Origin: Chamaecrista fasciculata
Lineage: Eukaryota > Streptophyta > Magnoliopsida > Fabales > Fabaceae
Direction of reading: 5' to 3'
DNA length: 64,000 nt
Assembly (NCBI GenBank): GCA_003254925.1
Contig: QANZ01054389.1
Span: 26,489-90,488, forward strand
The notes under the pieces are model-generated. The model worked only from the letters and a program-made list of their open reading frames with translations, did not search any database and was not told the DNA's origin. Each line of letters opens with the position of its first letter. The stretch's first letter is position 1. Of the stretch, positions 35,788 to 45,756 are shown in pieces. The position numbers and the translations under genes are program-made.

Positions 35788-38101
35788 CCCAGGCTTTCAG
35801 CATCATAAGGTTAAAGGCATTCATTCATAAAAGAATTTAGGGGATGTATATTCTATGGTGGAGGACATGATAGAAAAGCTGAATGGAATACTATCTATGT
35901 ACCTTACTAAAGCCTGATAAAGGTTCAACAGGAAATTTCATTCTATCCAATTTTCCTTAGCAGGTAAACAAAATGGAGCCTTAATATACAGGCAGCCGAA
36001 AAACACAACATTTACCAGTGCACATAGCAATGAGTATCATAAATTGTATTACATATAGAATGACACAAAGCAAGATTCCACAACCAGCCTAATTTTTGAG
36101 GTAAACTCTGTGATAAGCACCGCAGTAGATAAGCATAAGGTAATATATATATATGAAAATTCACCCAAAATAGTCTTTTATGTGCAGAAGGCTTTGCTTT
36201 CCAATAAGAAAAGATGTATAGTGATGGTAGAAATAGAAGAATATACCAAATAGGGAAGAAAAGAAAATAAGCCAAAAACATATTTTCTTGGGAAATTTTC
36301 GAAACTGAAAGTAGTAATAAATCATTCCAGAAATACTCTTCTACCTTAACATGTGATCAGGATAATTCAATTTCAGGCAATCCAAGTCATGTTCTAGGTC
36401 ATGCCCCACGAGAAGCTTGGCCTTTCCACCATCCAATCTAACTTTCGAAATGGATTCTCCATTGTACAGAATTTGCAATATTTTTTCTTGAACTTCCTTG
36501 AGTGGCATGGCACCTCTAAAATGCTCTTCTGTCAACCCAGTTATATCATATCTAGAAATGCCAAGCACAGTCAGCCCCAAAAAGAATATTTTCTTTGTTT
36601 TTTTCTCTCTTTGATTATAGAAAGAGCACACGCACAACTTTGAAGTACCTATAGTTAGTAACAGGAATTTCCGGCTGTACAAAGGTATGGAGAATTAAAT
36701 TCTCATCTTCATCAACCAGGCACACTCTAGCACAAAGGTCTAGAGACCCATCACTTCCACCACCAACCATTTCACAATCAATTGCAATAGCTCCAGGGCA
36801 TTTGCTTGTGTTGTTTTCATCAAGAAAATCTGAACCATGAATTTGGGATGCACTTGGTCCCTGCATCATTTCTACCCATAATTCACAAACCTCCATACAA
36901 CCTCATATCTAGAAGACTAAAAAGTAAAAAACTGATTGGAAGCAGAAGTAGGTGTCTTCAGTTGACTGGGTTTAATATAGTATAGAGATATTTTTGAAAA
37001 AAAAAAATCTTATAAGCCTTTTAGTTGCCACTAATCACTTACTATAGGTATAGGTGCAGTTAGGAAACATGTTTCTTTATGCCCAATGAGAGATCCCGGG
37101 CTATCAAATAATTGTAAGCAAAGTTGACAGCCATGTTGAGCGAAGACCTTTGAGCAAATTCCTTTTGGCAATGGACCTATCAATATAGGAAATGCAGGAG
37201 CTTAAAAATATTAACAAAGAGTAAATCCAAGGAAGCAATAAGCACCAACATCAGATTGAGCATGCAATGATAACCAACCAGTAAGGTGTTCCCGTAGGGA
37301 TTCAAAAGATTTGCAGTGCTTTTGACAGACCACACATTTAGGTTGATGGACTGAGTGGTGTGAGATTTTCATGTGCTCAATGAGGTGCTCTTTTTTCTTA
37401 TATTGCCGGTAGCATGCCGAGCACTTGTGCCTGCAAGGAGTCAATTACCCTTTAAATAAGTCAAGCAAAGGGGAAAAATACATGAAATAAGAAAACCCCC
37501 AACAAAAAAACTACCCACTGTGATAGGGTTTGATTTTTCAGGAGGTTCAAGAGGACAACTTATTACACAATACATCTATTTTTTTAACGTTTACTTTTAT
37601 CCAGTTAATCTAAGGAAGAGGAAACCTATTTGATACGGAAATTACTGAACCAAGTTGATGAATAATTCATAGAAAGTCTTTCTGTGATATCCCACAACTC
37701 CTTCCCCCAGACAATTTCCACGCAAGTACAGATTAATAATAAAGTCATTTCCCCACTCGAACAAAAATAGTAATGACTATAATTTAATTCTCCTACACTA
37801 CTTCTTTGGTCGGTTACAACAGAATATTGAGAATGCAGAATCTTGGAAGCACCGATACGCCTTGGATCCACCTATATACTTATTCCAGGCGTATCAAAAT
37901 CATTAAAAAAAAAAAGCACACACACAGTGTGTTTCGAGGCGGATAAAAAACGAATGCTATGGGATTGATACGGCTAAATAGGGATACTCAGCAAAAGAAA
38001 CAGTTCTCAGTTGAACCATCAAATTTCGTCTAGAAAGCTTACCGCTTACGGGGTTCTGCTTCCATAACCTCTGATTTACATTCTTCGTTCGCCGTTTCCA
38101 T
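35033..38101 (-). CDS. Zinc-finger DEDDh 3'-5' exonuclease (REXO4-like)
   Basis: Seven coding exons: 38043-38101, 37279-37430, 37043-37176, 36649-36860, 36345-36551, 35353-35433, 35033-35270; product 360 residues. Residues 21-71 have C2H2-type fingers (HKCSACYRQYKKKEHLIEHM and CVVCQKHCKSFESLREHL); 72-115 hold a further Cys/His group. The exonuclease fold follows with all five catalytic residues: D143 and E145 in AIAIDCEMVGG, D241 in VGHDLEHDLDCL, H290 and D295 in THDPYEDC. This is the RNase T/DEDDh fold shared with REXO4 and related eukaryotic exonucleases that process or degrade structured RNA. The substrate in plants is not known to me. One intron (35271-35352) appears to use a GC donor. 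Confidence 0.9.
35724..35782. repeat. Compound microsatellite (TA)n(GA)n
   Basis: About ten TA units run directly into about nineteen GA units inside an intron of the exonuclease gene. Confidence 0.95.
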
Positions 38102-38109
38102 TTCTGAAG

Positions 38110-38733
38110 GAGACAAGCCTGTGAAGGTCGAAATTCTCAGTGATCAACAGAGCCTCTACCTTATCAGAGTTTAGAGCTTTGCCATTGCGGGCAGTTCGAA
38201 GTAGTGAAGCTCGAGTCTGCACAGTTTCTTCGAAGCGTCTGCAATATGCATTTCGAAATTCTCACTGCAGTCTGTAGGTCTTTTAAAAGGGGAAAAAGAA
38301 AAAGAAATTCTTTTTGTGATATTTACGTGGATTGTTAATTTGTTATGTCTGACAAATATTTTAGGATCTATTTGTTGAAATAAGATAATTTTAAGTTAAT
38401 TCAGATAAGTGATCATTACATGCGATGTATATTTTACNAGTATAAAATTAAAATAAATGGAGAATAGGAAGTTAATGAATAATTGTGAAATAGAGATATT
38501 GGAAGTTATTTTTATCATGAAGAAGTTGGTTTTTTCATGGTTGGGGGTTTTCTTTTTCTTTTTCTTTCTTATAAATATATTTGTAATATATTTATTATTA
38601 CTAGCTAACCCATGCCAAAGTGGACCTTAGCTTTCTTTAGATCCACATGGTCGTGGGTTTGATGCTGATATCTCTATTCCCTTCTTAAATATCATCTACT
38701 ACTTTCTCTTTCATTATCTGTTTCACATGTTTA
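38110..38733. other. Exonuclease upstream region
   Basis: 5' UTR and promoter of the exonuclease gene, then AT-rich sequence. It contains a single ambiguous base at 38438. No other gene. Confidence 0.5.
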
Positions 38734-38742
38734 TTTCTTATT

Positions 38743-39129
38743 GGTTTAAATGCACTTTTGGTCCCTAACTTTTGTAAAGGTCTCAATTTGGTCCCCTAAC
38801 TTTTTTTGTTGCAATTTTGGTCTCCTAACTTTCACAAAAGTCTCAATTTGGTCCCCTAATTTTTTTGTTGCAATTTTGGTCCCCTAACTTTTGAAAATGT
38901 CTCACCGTTGGTCCCCTAACTTTCGCAAAAGTCTCAATTTTGGTCCCCTAACTTGGGACCAATTGTGAGACGTTTTCAAAAGTTAGGGGACCAAAATTGC
39001 AACAAAAAAGTTAGGGGACCAAGTTGAGACGTTTTCAAAAGTTAAGGGACCAAAATTGCAACAAAAAAAAGTTAGGGGACCAAATTGAGACCTTTACGAA
39101 AGTTAGAGGACCAAAAGTGCACTTAAACC
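38743..39129. mobile_element. Mutator-like foldback MITE, 387 bp
   Basis: Inverted ends are GGTTTAAATGCACTTTTGG on the left and its near-complement CCAAAAGTGCACTTAAACC on the right. A perfect 9-bp target duplication, TTTCTTATT, flanks it (38734-38742 and 39130-39138), the length made by Mutator transposases. Each arm is built from about three tandem units of roughly 55-60 bp containing TTTGGTCCCCTAAC and TTGTTGCAATTTT, so almost the whole element is a hairpin. The tip closely matches the Pack-MULE at 43323-44573. Confidence 0.93.
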
Positions 39130-39138
39130 TTTCTTATT

Positions 39139-40343
39139 TTTTAATTTTTAATTTAATTATTTTTTACCAACCAAAAACACTCTCTCACACATATAATATA
39201 GTATAAATAAATATAGTATAAATATATATATATATATATATATATAGATTAGCGAGTTACTTGAAATTTAGCTTGATAAATGATAATCCTAGGCAATTCC
39301 AAATCTAATAGATAAATACATTAATGTTACTATTGTATTGCATTATGTTGAATTTTTTTAAGTTTAAAAGATTTAAAACTTATAAAATGTTTGGGATAAT
39401 TTATAAAAGTCAAAAACTCGTTTTGATCCTAAATGTATATCTTCATGTTTATTTTGATCTTTTATGTTTCAAAATATTTATATTAATTTTAAATACTGGC
39501 AAAATATTTTATTTTAATTCCAAACTATTAAATACTCTTGTTTTAAGTTCGAGTGTGACGAGTTCAGAATTACGCCTTGCTTTCGAAAATTATTTTTTTT
39601 ATCCAGTTGAGGCTGTCAGAAAACGAGATCGAATCGGGTCCTGAAAGTAGATCTCTCGTTTCGCGGTCTAAAAAATAAAATTGGTGATATCTCTTTCGTT
39701 TTAAGTCCGAATACGATGATTTCAGAATTACAAATTACATTTTTTGACTAACCTAGAATCCGGTAAATAAAGTCAAATTATGCTTGAAAGTGAATTTGGA
39801 ACAAATTTTTCATAGTTGTTCACCTTTTGGTCCTAATCTCACTTTCAAGCTCGATTTGATCTCATCCGTTGATAGTTCTAACTGGACAAAAAAATGACTT
39901 ATTAAGAGTAACTATAGCTCTAAATTCGTCGCATTCAAAATTGAAACGAGAAAGATATAAGTAGCTTTGTTTATTTGACGGTGAAATAAGCATCCCACTT
40001 TCAAGATCAAATTTGATCTCGTTTATTGACGACTCCAATTAAATAATCAAAATGAACATCAAGACATATATTTATCATCAAAATAACCCTTCCACCTTTT
40101 ATAAGCACATCTGCATATACATGTCATATTACTATAATATTAAGATTTTTTTTAATTTATAGTTTTTTGTTAAAATATGAAACTTTTACATGTCTTTATC
40201 TTTTTGTTCTTATACTGTAACACAGTCATACATCCACACTCCCATTAGGTAACGCCAAACAAGAGAGTTTGAATATTGCATACACATGCGTGTAAAGCAA
40301 TAAGGACAAGATACATTTCTCTTATCTTCTCCCAGAGTGGAAA
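39139..40343. other. Intergenic, no gene seen
   Basis: AT-rich. A run of related words (for example TTCAGAATTAC twice, near 39560 and 39740) suggests a degraded repeat between 39500 and 40030. A TA microsatellite lies at about 39220-39245. Confidence 0.45.
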
Positions 40344-40739
40344 TTAAAAATGATGAGGTAGCAAGTAAGCGTTGAGCTCACGAGAAAGGAAAGCTCTCAC
40401 ATTCGCAGATAATGCATCCAGGTTGTTGAGTCTTTTGTCAATCAACCTGATCAAACCAAAGTACACAATACTCTGTTTCACTGTTTTCAGCCCACAACCA
40501 CAACTCAGTTTTGACTTCTGAACATTACACAAATGATGCGTATAAGGTAATATAGGCTTAGGGTCAATTGAGCAACTTTTTCATATTGCCTTTATGTTTT
40601 GCATTTCGAGCAAAGGACCAACAATTTAAAGAAGAATATGGGTTTAGGGAAGGAATAGGGAAGAGAAGAAATAGTATCAGGCTTGGAAACAAACCTGAGG
40701 GTGCTGATTGCTGAGAATATTCGCTCAAAAATAAAAACT
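40344..40739 (-). other. Possible spliced 3' exon pair of unknown gene or LSM2 3' UTR
   Basis: On the minus strand 40344-40446 follows an acceptor GATCAG and reads open to a TAA, ending NAYLLPHHF. The upstream block ending at 40695, before a donor GTTTGT, joins it in phase (FERIFSAISTL then RLIDKRLNNLDAL). No start codon or upstream exon was found and I recognise no family. It may be untranslated sequence of LSM2 or a gene relic. Confidence 0.25.
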
Positions 40740-40921
40740 TCATAAGCACAAACAATAGTTCATTAAACTGCGAGTTTAGTTACAGTGAAATTGAAAAATG
40801 CTTCAAATAGTGGAGGGGGAAAAAAGGTCTCGCTCTCCGTGAGAAATTTCCTTCTCTATTGTGAATTATAGCATTCATGTTATCACAATCAAATTTCCAT
40901 AGAAGGACTTAACTAACTACA

Positions 40922-43181
40922 TCAGCCACCACGAGCTTCTCTCCTAGTGGCGTCGTGTAAAAGTTCAACGTCCACCCCTTCTGGAGGTAATTGCACATAT
41001 CTCACCACTGACCCTCTAATGAAGCAGTTCCTTACAGAAAGCTGCAAACAATAGTAACATGTTAAATGTACACCCAGCATATATACAGAACCATAATAAG
41101 GGATGCAGGAATTATAAACAAGACCATATATAGCAGCTTTTTCACTCTAGGACCAAAATAACAAAAAAGTATGGTTATCCAATTCAAATCTGAAAATGAA
41201 TAACCACGATGGTTATTTACTCTTGAAGTGCAAAGTCAAACACTTGATTGGTGAATCCCTATTTTGAATTCTTCCGATCTTCTATTCTAGCAAGCAACTC
41301 ATGATTATTTGAGAAACATAATGCTAAAAAGCTTCGATCACAAAGCTGCAAATCCTGATTCACTTCTCCATTTCCAATAGTCTATTAAGATTTAAAATCT
41401 TTCAGGGTCCTATGAACAGTGATTAGTTTTTAAACCAAAACTTCACAAAACCCCATATCAGTTTATCCAAACATTTAAGAAAAAAAATATATTATATTCA
41501 TAATGAGCAACTGGAAGCACAGTAATTCTCACTTTCATCGTTTTTTCAAATGAAAGCATATTTTACCCCATTTGCTGTTATCATGAATGCATGATACGAA
41601 CAGGCATGGTCCCCTAAAGTCATTAGTTCAAGAAGAGTCAAGTGATAGGACTTGACGTATGGTTACTAAAAGGTAATATTAATTATAATCTGAATAACAG
41701 TAAGTAACATCCTGCATGAAAGTAAACACGCATACAACATGCTACCAGAAGCACGTAGTTTTGCTTATTTCTCTCTACTTAACAAAATGGCATTTGAAAT
41801 ATCCTTAGTCAGCCAAAGCACACTTTATTACCCATTTTCCCTCTACTTTTCTTTTTCAAACTCTTAAAGACCACATGTGTCTCAAATTCTCAATGAATCC
41901 AAAATGATTGATAATTTACTTTCCCAATCTAATTTACATATTGTGATCCAATACTGCATTCACAACTAAAACACTGCCTCTGGTACATTAATATACATCA
42001 TGTAGCCCTCCCCCCTTTGATTTATTTTTTGATAAAGACGCTCTTTGATTTGTAAACGCACATAACACTTGCACTTTCAGTATATTGAAGTCTCACCATC
42101 AACCCTCAGCCTTAAAGGTGAATGAGATGCCATTAGATTGAATTATCAAAGCCAACAACTCCATCAGGCATTCTTAACTTTCACAAAAATATAATTGCAA
42201 GAAATACATCTAGACTAATGTTTGATGAATGACGCCACCACAGCATTGAAACTAAAGAGGAAAATATCCTACTTTTCTCCAATACTCCATCTCAATAACT
42301 AATGTTCCCAGCTCGTCCTCCCTGTATCTGATCAGCATTATGTTCGCTGCACCTATGTATCAGTTAAAAACTGTGTCTTTGCATCTAAATTAGTGATATG
42401 TTACAGACTTACAGCTTGCTTTTTTGGGTGTGACGAATTAGATTTCTCATCCATGATAGAAAGTGGGGTTCAGAATATTCATATTTCTTAGGAGCTTGAG
42501 AATTTATAATTATTTTTTCCAAATTATCTATAAACAGGGAGAGCAAAGTTACTATATTTTAACTTTTAAGATATTCATGGCTTCAAGAAGAGGTTCCAAA
42601 TGAACAAATGGTTCGACAGTCTATTGAATCCTAATGGGAAATTAGTAACTTCAACACTGTTCACCGGCCCATATGCTAAATGTCAGCTCAAACGACATTT
42701 AACAACCCAGACCAGAGCAAGAAATAAATTATTACCATGGCTAAATAACACTTCTCAACTCTCCAACAGTCCAACTATAATCTTGAATACAACTATTTTA
42801 CCGGGGGTTTTAACCATGCCTTTGTCTCAAAGCAAAATTGACAGCGAACCCACTTCATTATATTGACAAAAAGAACTAAACCCTAGATAGATGCATACCA
42901 TGTGGGGGTATTTGTCTTGATCGACGACGCGAGTGTTCTCGAGCTTGATGTTAAGGTATTGGTCCACTGAATGCAATGTTCCTCTAATCGCCAAATCGTT
43001 CTTGAGCTCCACCGTTACTTCCCTACCCACCAAATCCTTGAAGTAGGAGAAAAACAACTAGACAAAAGCAAAAGCCATCGGAATCAGAGGGGATAGAGGA
43101 ACCAATAATAAGAAAAAGAAACTTTGGAGAAAAGAAGAGAAAATGATATTGATTCCATAGATATAGAGAGAAAGCTACCAT
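40922..43181 (-). CDS. LSM2: U6 snRNA-associated Sm-like protein LSM2
   Basis: Three coding exons: 43179-43181 (the ATG alone), 42899-43057 and 40922-41041, with GT-AG introns; product 93 residues, the normal LSM2 length. The protein begins MLFFSYFKDLVGREVTVELK, has the Sm1 motif with SVDQYLNIKLEN and the Sm2 motif with NCFIRGSVVRYVQLP, and ends RREARGG. LSM2 is a subunit of both heptameric rings: LSM2-8, which binds the 3' end of U6 snRNA in the nucleus, and LSM1-7, which promotes mRNA decapping in the cytoplasm. The second intron (41042-42898, 1.86 kb) shows no embedded gene. The promoter side is adjacent to a Pack-MULE only about 140 bp upstream of the start codon. Confidence 0.96.
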
Positions 43182-43322
43182 TTTCAAGAGCTGAGAGAGA
43201 ATCTGAAGTGAACAATGAAAAGCGATCAGAAGTGGGAACGGGTTCGTAATTTGTAGTGTGACTTGGCTGTTCTGTTCGCGTCTCGACTCTTTAGTTATAG
43301 TCTCTACCAAACATATCTATTA

Positions 43323-44573
43323 GGCTTAAGTGCACTTTTGGTCCCAATACTATGACTAAGGTTTCAATTTGGTCCCATAACTATTTTTGTTGCAGATTTG
43401 GTCCCAAACCTTCGCAAAAAGTTTCACCGTTAGTCCCCTGGTCACTTCCGTCCAATTTTCGCCGTTAAGTGTGACGTGGCAGTCTGACTGGGATGCTGAC
43501 GTGGCAAAATCAAATGAGATGGAGTAAGTTAGGATCAATATGTAACATTTCATAACTTCTCTGGACTCATTCCACAATATACTCTATAAACTCTTGGGGT
43601 CAATCTGTAATTTTGACGAAAATTTTCTTGTTCTTCATCTCTGTTACTATATCTCCCATCTTCGGCCTATCTTTTCCTAATCCTCACCGGCGCCGGAGGT
43701 GAGGATTAGGAAAAGGACGGCGGCGAGAGCGACGTCAGTCTGTTGCAATTCTTGTTTCTGAAGCATTCGAACATCGAAACCCTCGAGAATCCTGTAAAGA
43801 ATCTCGAGCAAGTCCTTGAAGTAACCGAAATCGGCGAAGGAGGAGACATTTCCGGCGAGAGTTTTGGGGTGATTGTGGTGAAGCCAGAGAGCGCAAGCGT
43901 AGAATCCTTCCTTGTCGGATTTTCCGGTTCCTCTGACACCTCGGAGATTGCAGATGAGCTTGAGGGAGGTGAGAGAATCGTGAGACCAAGCTAACTGAAG
44001 TCTTCGAGTTACAGAGTGAGAGGGAGTATCAGGAACGACATGGAAGAAGAAATCGAGGCATGGATCTGAAGTAGAGAGGAATGTGAGAGATGAATTTTCG
44101 GTGAAACCCAAAGGTGGACGATTATTGAGAGTGTTGTTGAAATTGGCGACCATGAGATCGACGAAAGGGTCGCCAGTAGAGGATGGAGCATCTTCTTGTG
44201 TGGATTTGGATTGATGAATTTCAGGTGCACCCAGAAGAATAGCCATGGATGGATGTGAAGGAATTAAGGGTTTTTCTAGGAAAACAGAGGAAGAAGATGA
44301 CTTTGATTTGGGATAAAATTATGCGTTCAGTCCAGAGAAGTTATGAAATGTTACATATTGATCCTAACTTACTCCATCTCATTTGATTTTGCCACGTCAG
44401 CATCCCAGTCAGACTGCCACGTCACACTTAACGGCGAAAATTGGACGGAAGTGACCAGGGGACTAACGGTGAAACTTTTTGCGAAGGTTTGGGACCAAAT
44501 CTGCAACAAAAATAGTTATGGGACCAAATTGAAACCTTAGTCATAGTATTGGGACCAAAAGTGCACTTAAGCC
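43323..44573. mobile_element. Pack-MULE (Mutator-like element carrying a gene fragment)
   Basis: Two near-perfect terminal inverted repeats of about 245 bp begin GGCTTAAGTGCACTTTTGG and end with its complement. A perfect 9-bp target duplication, TATCTATTA, flanks the element (43314-43322 and 44574-44582). The TIR includes TTTGGTCCCA words and an ACGTGGCA pair. Between the TIRs is not transposase but a fragment of a cellular gene (see the ORF at 43677-44246). These are the defining features of a Pack-MULE. The near identity of the TIRs suggests recent insertion. It sits just upstream of LSM2. Confidence 0.94.
43677..44246 (-). pseudogene. Captured 5' fragment of a DUF2828-type gene inside the Pack-MULE
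   Basis: An open frame of 189 residues begins MAILLGAPEIHQS and has blocks typical of the N-terminus of plant DUF2828 proteins (relatives of mimivirus L728 and Arabidopsis At5g13210): DPFVDLMVANFN, DPCLDFFFHVVPDTP, LKLICNLRGVRGTGKSDKEG and ALWLHHNHPKTLAGNV. Plant full-length members are about 600-700 residues, so only the first quarter or so is here. After RILEGFDVRMLQKQELQ the sequence leaves the family and ends at a stop near the left TIR. The frame is intact and could be translated if the right TIR drives transcription; no function is implied. Family function is unknown. Confidence 0.85.
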
Positions 44574-44582
44574 TATCTATTA

Positions 44583-45756
44583 TTATTGACGAAATTGCCC
44601 CCAAGTCGGATTGTCATTTGTCAGTGTTGGAAAGTCCGACTAAACGAACTTATATAAAGATTCAATAATAAAAAATTATCACTGTTATTTAGTTAAGGAT
44701 ATCTTTTGGATTAAAAATCAAGGAGGATGTGGAACTTTTGAGTCTGAGAGAACTTTAATTGTTTTATTTTTTTTACGAATGAAATTAGCCTTCACTTATT
44801 TAATAAAAAAAATTAAAAAAGAGAAAAAAAATAAGATCTCTTCCCCTTATTTAGAAAGTAAGAAATTAAAAAGAAAAATGAGAAATATCAAGCTTTTTAA
44901 TTAGATTATTTTTAAAAATTCAGATAAATTAAGGGGTATGAAACTTTAACCTTTCTTTCCCTTCCCTTCCGTCCAATCTCTCACCCTCTCCCCCTCCTCC
45001 TCATTTCCAAACAAACTTTAACCTATATGGTTTAATCATGACGCAATTTTAAACTGAACAATGATAAAATAGAAAAATAACACAGGAATTATGCAGATAG
45101 ATATGATTATGTACTTTGCAAATAATGCCTTGTATCATTTCATTTCTAACTATTTAATCCCAAGCCAAGTATCTATTTAATGTTTATTCTTAGATAATTA
45201 ACTACCAATAGTGTCCGGTGTTCCTCACATTTTTCATATTAAATCGTTTGCTTGTTGAAATTAAAACATTTTAATACCACAACATTTTATGTAAGTGGCA
45301 TTTTAAAACCACAACACTTATAGTTAGAAAGCAAGCCATTTTCATCCATCTCGTACCCAATCCATTTATCCCTATCCACCCATATGATTTATTAACGAAA
45401 GTTAAACGAGCCTTCGTTTGGCAATAATGATAAAGAAGTTAAACAAAGTTGATTGAACAGAGGCATATTGAATATCAAGAGGAACAGATACAAGGATATA
45501 GCAGTAAATCAATACTAACAGACAAATGTTAGAAGCAGAAAGAGAAAAACTAACGATATTACAGAAACCTACACAAGGCAGACCAACATCAGCACCAAAA
45601 CAAACTACATTTACAGCTCCTAGACATTAAAAAAATTAAAAATTGCCCCTAATCCTATCAATGTTTATCATATTCCTCTATCTATAGCTCTCTCTCTCTT
45701 TTAAGAGGCGAGAAGAAGAGGGTTGTACAGAAAGATGTTGGGTGTTCAGAGTCACA
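44583..45756. other. Intergenic between the Pack-MULE and BPM 3' end
   Basis: AT-rich, no ORF of interest. The right part contains the 3' UTR of the BPM gene. No transposon ends recognised. Confidence 0.5.

Noticed and set aside
43743-43994. Plus-strand ORF opposite the captured DUF2828 fragment
   Set aside because: Shadow of the minus-strand frame, which alone has family similarity.
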